The notes under the pieces: generated by a model
Databases searched by the model: none
What the model saw: only the letters and a program-made list of their open reading frames with translations
What the model was told of the DNA's origin: nothing
Program-made: the position numbers and the translations under genes
Shown here: positions 1 through 25,440 of the stretch, in pieces
Layout: each line of letters begins with the position of its first letter
Numbering within the stretch: the first letter of the stretch is position 1
DNA from: Taeniopygia guttata
Lineage: Eukaryota; Chordata; Aves; Passeriformes; Estrildidae
Assembly: GCF_048771995.1 (NCBI RefSeq)
Contig: NC_133024.1
Coordinates: 40,943,501-41,007,500 of the forward strand
DNA: 64,000 nucleotides
Reading direction: 5' to 3'

Positions 1-237
1 GCAGCCACTGTCCTTGCACACAGAAGGAATCTTTCAGCTTCCCAAAGCTGACTTCTTTCTTCCCCTGACTGCTCTTTGGGTATCAAGACTCACTCAGGCC
101 AGTTTGGGAATAGGATTTAGAGGGAACCTACAGTTACTTAAAAGGTCTACCTTCTATTTTACCACATGTTTATCTTTAATTTTTATTCAGATTTTATTGG
201 AGTTATTAATAGGAAAACATTTGTCAAGTCTTCTTAC

Positions 238-5270
<5,033 letters not shown>

Positions 5271-5340
5271 CCCTGTCCTGGCAGGAGAGCTCTCTGCTTT
5301 CTCCTCCATGTGCCTCCTTTCTCACATCCCAGTCCGTATG

Positions 5341-5380
5341 GTTATGGGGTGCTTTGGAGAGTCAGCTGTAGACTGACTCA
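5341..5380 (-). promoter_or_regulatory. MMP27 core promoter: AP-1 site, weak TATA
   Basis: A perfect AP-1 site (TGAGTCA on the minus strand, 5374-5380) lies about 105 bp upstream of the likely start codon. At the spacing where the neighbouring genes have a TATA box there is only CCATAACC near 5341-5348. The AP-1 site matches its position in inducible MMP promoters. The weak TATA suggests lower or differently controlled expression, which is inference. Confidence 0.55.
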
Positions 5381-5940
5381 GAGCTCATCATGCTCTGATT
5401 CTCTCCACACAAGTTATAACACTGTGCAGACTAACACAATAAAACTTAATTGAACCCATCCGACTTCACAGTCATCTGAAGTCAGTGGGGATTTGAATCT
5501 GTCTTAGCAGCTTGCTACCCTTTCAAAACTGGCACTCAATTTCAGTTATTTTACACTGACTTTGACAAACCTGAGCAATTTCTTGCCAAATGCAAAACCT
5601 TGCAAGTTGTCCCAGCACACCTGTGTGAACTGGAACCACCAAATATAGAGGTACTCTACATTCTCCACCTAGAAAATGGGAATTGTGCATGAGGTATGAA
5701 TCCCATAAAAAAGAAAACAAAATAGACTTTGGGAGAAATGACTGTAAGCAGATTGTTTTTTTTTTTCAAATTGATTTATGATGAACATGCTAATTCCTTA
5801 CTCATCTCTTTCTGGCAATTTTTTAAAGCAGTGCATTTCTTTTAAATTATTCTGGTGGAATCCAAGATATGCATAAATGAGATTGATTTTACCTTATAAA
5901 TTGAGCCTAAAGAATGTGAATATTCTTATATCTTCTGCAC

Positions 5941-5986
<46 letters not shown>

Positions 5987-8900
5987 GCCATTTCACCACT
6001 AAAAGTTTTTTCAGTTTGACCACATTAGCCACAGGGCATATGATTATTTCCTGTCTTAAGTAATTCAGAATAAGAGAAGTTTCAAGAGTCACGCAGGCTG
6101 TGACAAATTATGGGATTTCACCCTGTTTCAGCCAAGCACCTTCCTCTTCCACTGGCAGCAAATGGAGATGAAGGTATTTGGCACCTCAAAGGAGCTCTCA
6201 CAGCATGTACTCAAATTTTACAAAACTGTTGGAAAAAACGCCTTCACATTGGACTATGGCTTTTTCAGGAAATTTGTGCTTCTGTTTTTTGGCTTTTTTG
6301 CTGTCCCTTCCAGCCAATTTTTCTCCAGCTGGAGGAATCAATGGTGAATTTTTTCATCCTGATATCTTCGTTGTTAAACTTGTTGTTAAAGGCATTTCTC
6401 AGCTACTTAAAAAAAGCCCCAACAAGCCCTTCTCTTGATTATTATCATTGCATTGTATGGGTCCCATTCAGTTCTACATGTATTTTACCATACTGGTTAG
6501 ATTTTTGTTGATACAATGAACATTTAGACAGCTACCTAGCAGACACCCATGTTGTGAACAATTAGGAATGTTGAGACCCTGCTGTTATAGTGTTATGGTC
6601 ATGACCATGCTGCAGCACTATTTCTGGCTCCTGGGATGCTCTGTGTAAAATCATCAGTACTACTGACGTGATAGGCAGTCAACTTTCTAGGTAAAAACAG
6701 GGGCCACATTGCTGCTGCCCTCTTCACATTGCTGAGGAGAAAAGAAGTCATGGGGTAGTTCAACAACCACCAACCCTAATAAATGTCAAAGATAAGCATT
6801 CAGAAACCATAACCAGAAGCTGCTTGTACAGCTTCTTCTTTTTCCAGACCCCAAGGCCAGCTACAGACATGCTTGTGAAACATTCCTTGTGAACATTTTC
6901 CGGTCTCCCTCCCTTGGGCAGTGGGAACTGGCTGCTGTGTCATGTAGATGGCCGTGTTGCGAAACCCTGGTAGTGTTTTCTGTGATGTAGATCTCCATCT
7001 TTTGTCACTCAAATGTCTTCTGAGCAAACAATAATATTAGCTGAAATTAAAAATGTAGTTTAAATTAGAGGTTTCAACATCTCTACATTGAATGAAGACA
7101 TTGTCGAGGTCAGATGACTTGATTTTAGGTTGGTTGAATCACTCTCCAGAGATAAGAATTTATCTGTTTTCTGTAGAAGAAAGCTTAATTAATAAATGCA
7201 TAAAGTTCGATGCAGCTGATCTTAACCTAGCTGCTCTTATTGTCTCTATCTTTCAATGCAACATGGCAGACTGCTGTGGGGATCTGATAGCCACAGTGGG
7301 AAGCAAGAAAAACACTTCTCCCAGTTAATATCAAATCTCCTCATAGTTCTTGATTTTTCTATCAAATTAAACTAATATCAGCTGAAATATGTTTTTCAAA
7401 AATGTATTCTAGTGCCATAGGAAAATATGTTTTGTACAAAAGCCCTGAACAGTGCTTGTCTTTTGTGACATATGCATGAACACAGACTGTAGCACCATGG
7501 TCATTCCCCTCTAGCTTTAAAACCTTTGAGACAAACAAATATATCCATTTAAAAACATAAGACAGATCTCTAAAAAGAAAGCCACACTGGTGGCTGTGAT
7601 CCAGAACTAGAGGGGACCTGTGGCTTCTAGACCCGTAGTTGGAAGCCAATTGGAAACCTTTAGGGACCTTAATGGCACTAGAGAACTGCTCAGGCAGAAG
7701 AGTTGCACCACTACTCTTCAGGCTCAGTCCTTCCACAGAGCCAATAAAATTAAATTTTTGCTCAGCCTGAGTATGCCTCGTATGCCTTTGACTCCTCATG
7801 GACTTTTAGCAGACTTCAGTGTGTGAGGGCAGGACTCAACCATGCCAACACAGGTCCCTAGGGACAGTGTGACCTCTGTGGGCCTTTGGGAAGTGATGGG
7901 ACCCCAGGAGTCCTGTTTCATACCTGCATGGGTTACTAGGAGACCTTACAGAGCCACTAATGCACTAAACACATTTAGGGAATTTAATTCCTGGCCGGGC
8001 AAATCTGTCATCTTGATGCAGTTAGGACCACGCTACAGGGACTACAATTACACACCACGCCCGTAGCAAGGCTCTGGGGAGAGGTACAGTATTTTAACAT
8101 AGTACAGTAATTAGTAAAGAGAGGAAAACTTATTAAAAGGGAAGAAGAAAATTGCAGGCAATCTTATGGACAAAACACCCTAATTCCTAACTCCTGAAAG
8201 CTGTTTTGTGCCTGAAGGAAGACAAGAGGGCGCCAGATGTGCCCTCCTCTTCATGGTGTGGCTGGGATGGAGCAATCTCTGCGCTCCTGCAGGCAGAGGA
8301 AATGTGCTCTCACATAAGCACGGGACAGATTTCTCACAAAGGAATCACTTCATGCTGAGCTCTCGCCTTCCTGCTCATGGGAAATTCACAAGGTGAATTT
8401 CAAAACTGTGTCTGGCAACTAAAATTTGGACAGGATGCAAAAAGGCCGAGGCTAAAAATAGTCTGTGTATTAGTGTATTAGAAACTTCATCCCATTTTTA
8501 ACTACATCGTCCATGGTCTGTAAATCACCCTTTATCTCTCTTTCCTCTAAAATATAACCACCTCCTTACCCCTCATCTGTCATGCAACATTTTCACTGCC
8601 CCATGAATGCTTACCAATATTTGCTTCTAGAGAGGGACTAGCATTCTGCTGTAAATCTGAGAAAATCTTTTGACATCACCTTGAGATCCTATGCTTTTGC
8701 TTCATATGTGCAGGGAACATATGCCCCCAGTTTTTATTTTTTAATATAAATTGTTCCAGTAAGAAATATTATCTTTACTTGTAAATCTTGTGTTATATTT
8801 GTAGACTATTTCTGCTGAAAAAGCAGAACACAACAAAATCAATTTAGATTTATATTCCTCTAAAACAATTTTTGGTTTAATTGTCATTCATATCAGAGAA

Positions 8901-10048
8901 CTAGTACTTATAACACCTTGTGAAAACAGGATTCAATAAATTAACTTCTTAATTAAAGCTTTTGATTTGCTGCAATTTATTTTTTATTATTTTGTAATAT
9001 TTTCTTAGGTTTTATGAAGTATATGATGAAATTAATTTTCAATTATACAATTTCTTATCTTTCAATAGTATTAAGTCTGATGTATACTGAATTTAATAAA
9101 AATAAGAACTACCAAGTCTGTTCTGTATTTATGAATGATAAAATTTAAAAGCCTTCTAATACAGACAGATAAGAAATGAAAAAAATGAAACAGATATGTT
9201 TTTATGAGACTATACATTATCTCCTCAAAATACAATAACTTTTATTCCCCTAAGCTTAAACCTTCTTCTGAAGTCTGTTGAATTATACAGATATAAAATA
9301 TAATAATTTTTGTTCTATTCATATGGCTTCTAATGTTATCAGCTGAACTACAAAGACTGAAGAGAAAGTGAATAACTCTTCAAATGCCATTTTAATTGAG
9401 GACTTTTGCAGAAAATGTGGTTAAGCTGTAAATCAAGCTGTCTTTTTATGAATCTTTGAATCAGAGGTTTTATTGGCCAAGAATTTTAATCTTTTAAACA
9501 AACTGCTTGATTCTCTAACCCACTGGAATTAGGTGGGATTTAGTAACTACTGGAGTAGTAAGAGAGTAGAAAGAGCCTTGATTAAAGAAGTCTAATTGTT
9601 TATTATATGATGTGGCTACCTTTGAGAGCAAGTGACTTGTTTGTTATCTCAGTGGTCCTTTGTAATCTATATTTCTGCATTTCTGGACTTAGAACCAGTT
9701 CCTAAACCCAAAAACATGAGAATATTCCTACTCCCCTGCCCCACTGCTCCCTGCCTGCAGTTGTAAATATGTACACCTTGGAAAGTAGTCTAAGAGGGGA
9801 AGCAGGGAAAAACTGGAAGTAGATCTGTACACCGATGATAATGAGCCCCAACTAGTTAACATCAGATTTTCACTAGGGTTTTTGAAGAGTGGGGGGTTCA
9901 GAGACAAGTGTATACTCCTTTCTCTGTCATTGTGAAAAAACCTGACTTTTCCTGCCAGAATACATTTTTTAGTGTTCAAAAGCTAGACTTGGCTCTTGAG
10001 CATCAGGGCAAAAAAGACATCAAGAACAAAATTATATAAGAAACATAA
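5381..10048. other. Intergenic: MMP27 to MMP1-type gene
   Basis: About 4.7 kb. It holds the (CTAT)n microsatellite and otherwise mostly AT-rich unique sequence. The part from about 7.6 to 8.4 kb is richer in GC and may be an old repeat, but I could not assign a family. Open frames here (the longest about 145 codons at 7362-7799, minus) show no domain I recognise. Confidence 0.7.
5941..5986. repeat. (CTAT)n microsatellite
   Basis: About 11.5 uninterrupted tetranucleotide units between MMP27 and the MMP1-type gene. Its purity suggests it is polymorphic. Confidence 0.97.
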
Positions 10049-10054
10049 TTTATT
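10049..10054 (-). terminator. Polyadenylation signal of the MMP1-type gene
   Basis: AATAAA on the minus strand about 190 bp past the TAA stop. It is the first canonical signal downstream and gives a short 3' UTR. Cleavage position is not visible from sequence alone. Confidence 0.55.
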
Positions 10055-10241
10055 AGGAAACCTGACTGTTACAGGAGAAATTGTGATAAATTATATAAAT
10101 TTATTTGGCTTAAAATAAATAATTATTAAGACTATATTACTATAGAATTTGAACAGAAATCTGTTCTGACCTGAGAATGATGAAATGCTGAAAAATACAG
10201 CAGATAATGCATTCAGTGTGCATATGAAAAAGACATTGCAA

Positions 10242-16788
<6,547 letters not shown>

Positions 16789-16852
16789 CCTCATCTAAGA
16801 TTGTGTGCCTCAGTTTCACTCTTGAGCTACTGAGCCACACTTCTCAGCTGTG

Positions 16853-16909
16853 TTTATATAGCTGATAGTAAATCACTGACAGCCTGACTCATGCTGTATA
16901 ATATCCTCC
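16853..16909 (-). promoter_or_regulatory. MMP1-type promoter: TATA, AP-1 and ETS/PEA3
   Basis: On the minus strand, in transcription order: GGAGGATA (ETS/PEA3 type, about 16902-16909), TGAGTCA (AP-1, 16885-16891), TATATAAA (16853-16860), with the ATG at 16788. The stretch GGATATTATACAGCATGAG closely resembles the PEA3/AP-1 stretch of the human MMP1 promoter as I recall it. In human MMP1 this pair mediates phorbol ester and growth factor induction. Confidence 0.75.
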
Positions 16910-19372
16910 GATTAGTAAAAATGATGCATAGCAGTTTCATCATCAGGTAGTGACGCAAGGTGTTTAACTAATATTACTATCCTCATTTTGCCCAAGTCTT
17001 CTGGTTTGGGTAATTTTATAGCATGCTTAACAAATAAGGGCATGTTTTTCAGGTAAAATGTTGATCTACATTTCATATGGTTTTTTTGAATCACAAATTT
17101 AGACTATTTATGGCACAAGGTTTTGACAAACTGGAGAAATAAGGAGAAATAAGATTTAAGAACAACATAATAAATTGTGTGATAATTAATCAAATACTAC
17201 ATATGCTACATATGATTTAATCTTAAGCAGACTATATAATATTATGTAGCAAAATATAATATCAAGATAAAAATGACAGTACGAAGAACCAATCTTTTTA
17301 ATGGAATAACTAGCAGCATAACTCCAGGAGGACTGCCATCTAACAGTTGTCTAGAAGTTCTATCTAAAAGAATCTTATGATGTTAGCAGAAGTGAGTGCT
17401 AAAATGATTCAACAGTTTTTCCCGATATTAACAATGTTGGTCATGATACTGGCATGTGTAATCTAGGTTCCCATTTGTATAGTAAGTAAAATTTTTACTC
17501 TTGCCAGCATGGATAAGGTCTATGCTGCAATAGTATGTTTTGATTCAGGCAGAGTGAGTTCATGAGAGGAAAAGACACCATGAAAGACAACAGGAATTTT
17601 CATCAGCGTGGAAGAAGAAGATAAAAGTAACCATTTTTTTCCCCTGTGATGATTATTTCATGGAAGGAAGAGTGAGATGAGCCATGATAAAAGCTAGTAA
17701 ATATAAGGAAATATTTAAAAAATAATTAGCAGCCTCCAGTCTCCAAGACCCTAGTGTGACCTTGAACAACAGTGATTAAGTTTAGATTGGGATTCAGCTG
17801 CCTGAACATTAGTATTATCTGAAATTCTCTAAGGAATCACAAATGATCTGCATTTGCCCTGGAATGATGCAGGTCTCCATAGCTCCTGTGCCATGGCAGC
17901 CAGCCCTGGGTGGATGTCTGAAGTACAGGCAAATGAGTAATCAAGTGGAATTTGCTTTAAGTGTTTTGTTGTGTTGGTATCTGTAAGTTATTTAGGTCTC
18001 CACGTTCTCATTTTGGACAATGAATTCTAGAGAGTGATTCAACTGACCGCATTACATGGCCTTCTAAATGAGAAGAATTGCTCTTACAACATTGACTGTA
18101 TTGGCCAGGTCCCTAACAATGATAACAGAAGTTTAAATAACCTGCACAGTGTAGACCCCTAAACTGAGGGAAACACTTCTAACTGCAAGCATCAGAGCAA
18201 TTGGCCTGAAGGGAATGTGTGTTTGCTAACTCTGCAGGCTGTCAGGTACAGGCTGAATGTCTTTCAGGATGGTTTTGATGTTTCTGTCCTTATTGGAAGT
18301 AAAGACCCTCCTTGTAAACCTTAAAAGAGAAACAGTAAATGTTAGTGTAAGAGGGAGAAATACAAATAAATGTCATTATTTCAATTATGCTGGGAGATTC
18401 TTCACTTACTTTCCCAATATCATGAAAAAGAATCTATTTCATATGAGATGCTACACTCATTTTAGTATATCAGCCCCTAATTACATCTAAGTTCAGCAGA
18501 GCTTACATTGCTCCTGGGAAAAGTACTTTCCAAGGCAGCCAGTGGAAGGACTAGAAAATCCTGGACTTCAGCACTAGCTGTGGGAGCCCTTTGTGCATTT
18601 GAGGAGTGAAACATTTTAAGCAGCATCAGAAAGAGGAAACAGAAGCAGTGATGTCCCCCTGTCTTGGGAATTTCCATGGTATTGGGCTACAAAGTCGTCT
18701 CCCATTTCACCATCTGCATTGACTTCCTACTGCGTGTCCCTCTAAGCTCCCCTTCAAGCTCCCTTGAAGCCACACTCAAGGGAAGGACAAGTTTCAGTCA
18801 TCTGCTTTCCCGTGGTGTGGCAGCTAGCACAGCACCACCTTCTCCTTCTCAAGAACTTGCGTTCTGACAAAGGCTCAAATCCCAACAGAAGGACACCAAG
18901 GAGACCAAATGCCAAAATTAAACTGAGACCTCATCAGAGGAGGAAGTCTCATGAGAGTTGTTACTGAGTGACAATTAGTGTCTGCACAGTTCCTAATTTT
19001 TCTCACAGGACCATTTTGTTGCACCTACATTTGACTGGCACTGCTTGGCCTTTCACTAAACCGCATTTCCAATTATTTTCCTATGTGAGTGGCTCTATCT
19101 TTTCTGGGGGAACTCAGTGAGAGCCTCTGGGGTGGAGACGGGCCTGGAGGCCCCTGTGTCAGTAGTGGTGTGACTGGAAAGACACCAGAGTACACACAAG
19201 TCCATTGGGTACATATGCACATGTATATGTACCTGTTGGGATACAAGCACAGTCTCACTGCTGGACCTGGGGTGAGGGAGCTGCAGCAGCCTCAGGTACG
19301 TCAGGGTACCAGATCTGGACAATTCTGAACACACTGTCCCTGCCTGGAGATTGTTTAAAATTATAGAAATTT

Positions 19373-19770
19373 AGAATCATAGAATGGTTTGGATTTGAAG
19401 AAACCTTAATGGTCATCTTGTTCCAACTCTTTACCATAGGTAGGAACACCTTCCACTAGACCAGGTTACTCAAAGCTCCATCCAGCCTGGTCTTGAACAC
19501 TTCCAGGGATGGGACATCCACAACGTCTATGGAAACTGTTCCAGGGCCTTACCACACTCCAAGTAAAGAACCTCTTCCCAAGATTTAACCTAAATATCCT
19601 GTATTTTAATTTGAAACCACTTGCCCTTGTCCATTCACTACCTACCCCTGTAAAAAGACCCTAAACCTCTTTGTTTTAAGTACTCTTAAGTACTGGAAGC
19701 CCACAATAATATGTTCCTTCTCTTCTCAGCTTTCTCAGTCTGTCTTCATAGCAGAGCTCTTCCAGAGGTG
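19373..19770 (-). mobile_element. CR1 LINE 3' fragment (about 400 bp)
   Basis: The longest CR1 copy in the window, in reverse orientation. It starts 'agaatcatagaatggtttgg' (reverse of the CR1 3' end) and continues through 'ccttccactagaccaggtt' and 'ccagggatgggacatccaca' to about 'tcttcatagcagagctcttc'. It is 5'-truncated, as is usual for CR1. The inner border is approximate. Confidence 0.88.
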
Positions 19771-22700
19771 CTTACATGGAAAATCTCCATGCAATCAAAG
19801 AGATGGAGGCTTTACACTTACCTATTCTCAACAGCTCTTCAGAGGCAGCTCTTGTCTGGACCAAAAGGATCAATGCCTCAATCACCCTGAATTACCCTGC
19901 TAGATCTGGTACCCATTTACTGAGCTGCTGCTAAGGAAGAGGAGTTGGCACAGATGTTAAGCCAGTGCTTTCAAGGGTTTTTCCAGTGTACACACAAGCA
20001 GTACAGATTTGTGTCTCCCTGTATTAGCAATAATCCCACTTTATTTTTACATTTTTACATTTTTACTTCCTCCTCAGCAAAACTGTGCCCTTGTTCCTTG
20101 TATTGAGACAAGAGACAAGAGACTGCAAAATGTTCCTTTTGTAGGTACTCCACTGACTGCTCCTCACTCTCTAGGTCTTCACAGGAATGTAAGCACTGCC
20201 AGAGGTCTACCCAGCATTATTTCTCTTTTCAGCATTAACTGAAAAAGATATTTAGGTAGAGGCATTAAGAAGAGACATATTTCCCCAGAATAATTTCCAA
20301 GCCCTGAACAATTTTCTGTTTCAGTGATACTGATTTACTTTGTACCTCACTTACCTAGGGCTTGGATTTGACTCTTGAAGCTATTTCTCCTTTCCCCTAG
20401 CTATCTCTGGTAACATGTTCTAATGACTTCCACCCACACCCCTGACTGAATAATGCAAAAATAAACACACAGTGTGAATCATTGTGGGGTTTCCCTAAGT
20501 CAAGTCTCTCACTATAAAATTACTGTAGAAAAGGGAACATTGATTGGTAGTTCTGTAATTTTAATGTTACAAAAATGCAAACATAATTCTAAGAATTGTT
20601 TACTGTTACAATTTGTCACAATGATGTTAGCAAGTCCTTTCCCAATAGCAGGTTGCGCTACAAAATAATCATCATTCCCACAGGAAGTATTTTCTGCCCA
20701 TTCTGTGCTCTTATGTATATCCTAATCTTCTAACATCTTTCCAATCTATTTTGAAACAACAAAATAAAAATCTTTCTGCAGTATTATCCTGAAACAAGCT
20801 ATTTTCTTTGGAGGATGTCACTTTTCATGTGAAGTCCAGTGTGTCAAAATGTAAGTCATGCCACTGTGCAGCAATATTCTACTGATTGCCAGATACTTGC
20901 TTGAATTTAGAGGGTTCCTGAGGATTTTTCCCTGAATGAAGCAAGTACATTTTAGTATTGAGATGAAACAGCCAAAGGCAAGCCTCCAAATCAGCTGTCT
21001 TGAAGTTTGCACAAGCTCATGACTTCACATCACCCAGTGTTAAACACTTCCTTTATAGAACTGCTGTTGGTACTGCTCCAAGGGAATGATCAGTCACTCG
21101 GTTTACAAACCAGGGTGCAGTGCTGGGCAGTGTTAGGAGCACAGTTCTATAGTTCAAACCACTCGGAAGTCCAAAGGCCACTGTGATAGGGCTCAGGATG
21201 ACAGGTGCTGAATCAGTTCTAAATAACCTATTGTAGATAAGCAATTCAGTGTGACCAGTCTCACAGTGGGACAGCACCTGTGTTACACCTCAGTGACTGG
21301 CACAGTCTCAGACATGGCATCATCAGTGACTTCAGTAAAAGGAGAAGGGAAGGAGTGCCACTTTCCATGCCGAGCACCTGTTTCCTGAACACAGGAGAAA
21401 CAAATTACATTCTTCATCTTTGCAATTGGGCTGTTACCTGGGATGGGAATCTGGTCTGTTGTGCCCAAGTCTTGATTTCCCTGGTGGCAGATAGGCCTTG
21501 GGATCCTCTGCATAACCAGCATTACCGGCAGTAACTTGAAGCCCTTTGCCTGTAGACTAAATGGTTATCACACAAGCTGTGCAGATGGAAAACTTGTCCT
21601 GAAAGAGGCAGCAAGAAGAAATCAATGTGTCCACACTGATCTACAAGTGAAATCTGCATATTTCTGCTTATCTGGGGCTCTGCACCATTTGGGACATATT
21701 GGAACTCCTATAAGTTCACAGTCCCCCAGCTGGATACATGGCAAATGCCAAAATGCTCCACCAGGCAGCTACTGCTTGTGAATCTGCAAAGGCAGTTTTC
21801 TTCCTGGCAGCCAGATGGAAGTTCAGAGGCTGACAGAGAATAATCTGGAAACAAAGTCTTTTCCTTGGCAGTTTTAGTATTTTCTCTATAATACCCATGG
21901 CACCTAAGACACGCTTTGTTGCAGCTCTGGGTTGTCTTAAACACTTCTGAACCTACAAATCTGCTGTTTCTGCTACTGAGAAACCTTTTTTTCCCCCTCA
22001 CAGCATTTCCATTAACCAAACCAAACATCTCACTAGAACAAATTCCTGCAGACAATATTTCAATGGACTCATTTTAATCTTACTCTGCTCTGGTTTACTG
22101 AGGTGGTAAACTCTCTGCTATTAGTCTGTGTGTTTAAGTCACTACACAATGTCTTGCAGTTCAGGTCAGCACCGTAGACCTACCTTGTTTGATCATATAT
22201 TTGTAATCCTGCCAAGAACAATATCGAAGGTCATTTGTCCCTTCTAGGCGGGATGAATGTGTGAAACTGAAGAAAACCAACAAATAGCAAGAAAAAGAAC
22301 TTGCAAGCCAAACAGTTTTTCCCCTTAGTTAGACAGTGTTGGGACATCCATGTTGGATGTTCTGAATTGTGTCTGATGGTTGTGCTATGGAGTCCTTGAA
22401 AAGCAAAAGGCAGATATATACATTCAGATGTAGGCAAAATGTCCTCCAAGACAAGAGTGTGGAAACTATAACAAATGAGACCAGTATATGTAAAGCACAG
22501 AAGAAAACAGAGAAATTCTTGTGATCTGAATTCTAGAGTCACATGTTTCTTGTCTTCACCCAAGTTTCTATTCAAATAGGATAGAAATTGGCTAGAACAT
22601 GGAAAATCTGATGTGTTTAGAAAATTGAGAAAACTATAATTGGAATTCTTGGACTAGGTGTACCCCAGACAAATAATGTATTTAACTCTGAGCCTAGGAC

Positions 22701-24008
22701 TCAACCTGTATTTTAGAAGAGCACAGGATATTGAATACAGGTCAATCACCTTCAGTTCAAAAGACTGTTTTCACTCAAATGGTCAGGCTGTCTTGTTAGT
22801 GATACAGGAGATTTTTAAAGTAAGAATTGTGGAGAAAAAATTATATCAATATCTGACACTAAACCAGCTAAACGATATTAAGACAGATAGTACTCAAGTC
22901 AGCTAGGTTCTACTTCTGCCACAGATCTAAGACTTCATCTTCATAATTGGTATGACTATCTGTGCGCACAGAAATAGGTAAAGAAAGAGCTCCGACTAAT
23001 CAGAAATCATCAAAAAATACCCAAAGAAGAACTCGTTGGATAAATATGTGACAGCCAGGAAACTACAAAGCAACCATGAAAGGTCTAGGACCAGCCAGCT
23101 TTGTTCTGAGAGCTATAATCTCATTTGAAAGACAATATTTCCAAAAGAAAGTGGGATAGATCAGCACTGGAAGAGATTATCCCATTTAAAAGAACATGGT
23201 CTCATGCTGATATCCACAATGGAAGTGATGTTCAAGGCACAGACACCACAGAAGAACATTAACAGCAGGAAAAACAAAAGAAAACTATTCAAATCAGAAG
23301 AGTTACAAACTTCCTGAAGGAGCCAAAACAAACAAACAAACAAAAACTACAACCGAATTAAAACAAATAACCCCCCCAAAACCCAAACAAACAAACAATA
23401 TAAAGTGTGAGCCAAGCTGTTCACGCATCTTTTTAACTTTCATTGTTTTAGCTGAGACCATGGACTGATTAAAATTTGCAGCTGCAAGACCAATCAAAAA
23501 GCCATACCAGAAACATGAAGGAAATACAGAATTAGAAAACAGGAAGAGTACAAGGAGACTAATAAGAAAGAAATAAACAGCACAGAAATATTTCCTGATC
23601 AATTCAATAGAAAGTTTCAAGTTACAAGTCTTGAACTTACTTCTCTGACCTCAGCAATATCAGACACTGACCAGAGCTACTAATTTCCTTTTTTTGAGGT
23701 GTTGTGATTAAAATTAATTTTTTTACCTTTAGTTCTGCTTGGACAGCAAAGCCTTGTTTGCCACCTTTACAACAGGTGTGGCAGCAGTATTTGTCTTGCA
23801 AGTCTGACAATGCCGGTATACATTTTTGACCCTGATAAAATTCAGATAAAGATTCCTCAGTCACTGGAGTGCCCCATTTGAGTAGCCCTGCTACTAGGGG
23901 TTTTAAAAATGCACCAGAGAAAAGGTTACATAAAGTGTGTAGAAATATCTCATTGCAATCTTGTTGTACAATTTTATGCATAAATAGAATACAATCACCT
24001 TGTCCTAA

Positions 24009-24281
24009 TAGGACTGGAGATAATGGGCACAAACTGAAACATGGGAGGGTCCCTCTCAACATCAGCAAACACTTATTTTACGGTGAGAGTGAGAGAATGA
24101 GAGAATGTCGTCACAGGTTGCCCAGTGAGGTGGTGGAGTCTCTCCTTTGTGCAAAAGCAGTATCCCCAAAAGCCATCTAGAGACTCAGTAGCCCACACTA
24201 GGTGGGCTTGAGCAGAGAGGGTTGAACATGATAAAATCCAGAGGCCCAACTAACCTCGGTCATTCAGTGATTCTGTGATTC
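24009..24281 (+). mobile_element. CR1 LINE 3' fragment with tail repeats
   Basis: Forward CR1 copy running from about 'gggcacaaactgaaac' through 'caggttgcccagtgaggtgg' to the short terminal repeat 'attcagtgattctgtgattc', the characteristic 8-bp repeat end of CR1. The 5' border is approximate. Confidence 0.85.
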
Positions 24282-25367
24282 ATAGAAAAGCAGAATCAAA
24301 TAGAATAACTTTTTTTTTCAGTTTTTCACCTTTTTGGAGGGATGTTGTTTTATGAGGAAGGGACACTGGGTGTTGGAAGAGATATTTTTACATGCCTGAA
24401 AGAGAGGATATCTTCTCTAGTACCTTAGATCTTGCTAGCTGTCCATGTGAATAACTGTGGACCTCAAGCAATGTCTGGCTTCAGCATCAGGTAGATTATG
24501 TTAGTATTTTTGAGCTGGCAGCTGGTTCATGTCTGTCCCCTGGGCCCAGAGAGCCATGAGACTGGCCACAGAGACCATGACAGACAGAAACCATGGAGCG
24601 CTTGGACAAATACGAACAGGAGTCGTGGTCCCACCTCATTTCTCACCTCCCTCTGATGGGAACGTCTCTCCCACGGTGAAGCACCGATATGGAAATACCA
24701 ACACAGTGTGGAGGCCCTCAGGAGCTGCTCTGAGACACACAGCCCTCCCAGGAGAGCAGCTGGCCTTGCACCTCCCGTATCCCCAGGAACATTCATGCCC
24801 TGTAGATTGCAGCCATGCTCCAGCTGCTGGCGTTCAGCTCTCTTAAGCTCTGTAGCAGCCAGTCCAGCTTGAACCTCACCCAAACTCACACAGAAAGATC
24901 TCATCCATACATAAGGCATGATTTACTGAGAAGACAGGACCAAACATGCAGGGCATGGCCAAAGAAGCAGCTGACTACAGTCCGTTTGCACACAACCAAT
25001 CCCTCTTATCTCCCTATTTTCTCTTTCCTCCCAAATCAATCTTGATCCTCTCATTTCCTTGCCTTTGTTCTTTCTAGTAACCAACTTACAATACATTTTG
25101 AGCATTTCCATAGTCCCCTTTGGACATGACGAAATCAACTGTATGAAATGTGCAAACACTCTTACCCAGGATATTGATCCCTATCCCCCTCAACCCCTAA
25201 GATGAGGTGATGGGAACCTTCTCACTGACACATGATGGGTGTCCCCCAGCCAGTGGGCACTTCCCAGGGAAAACTGGAGAGAACAGAGGCAGGTCAGTGG
25301 TGTCTAGGTTTTCCCTATATGCCAGTGTGCCCCTCTGCTCCTATGTCTGTGGAAATGAGCCTTTGCT

Positions 25368-25440
25368 CACAGAATGGGTAAGGCTGTAGGGTCATCTGCT
25401 CCAACCTCCCTGAGAGCACACTCTGCAGGAAATTGCATAT
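25368..25440 (-). mobile_element. Short CR1 LINE fragment
   Basis: 'cacagaatgggtaaggctgt' followed by 'gtcatctgctccaacctccc' matches the reversed CR1 3' end. Only about 70 bp is recognisable. Confidence 0.6.

Noticed and set aside
7600-8400. Possible LTR-like segment with an AATAAA near 7742
   Set aside because: I could not find matching ends, a target duplication or a family resemblance, so no element is claimed.
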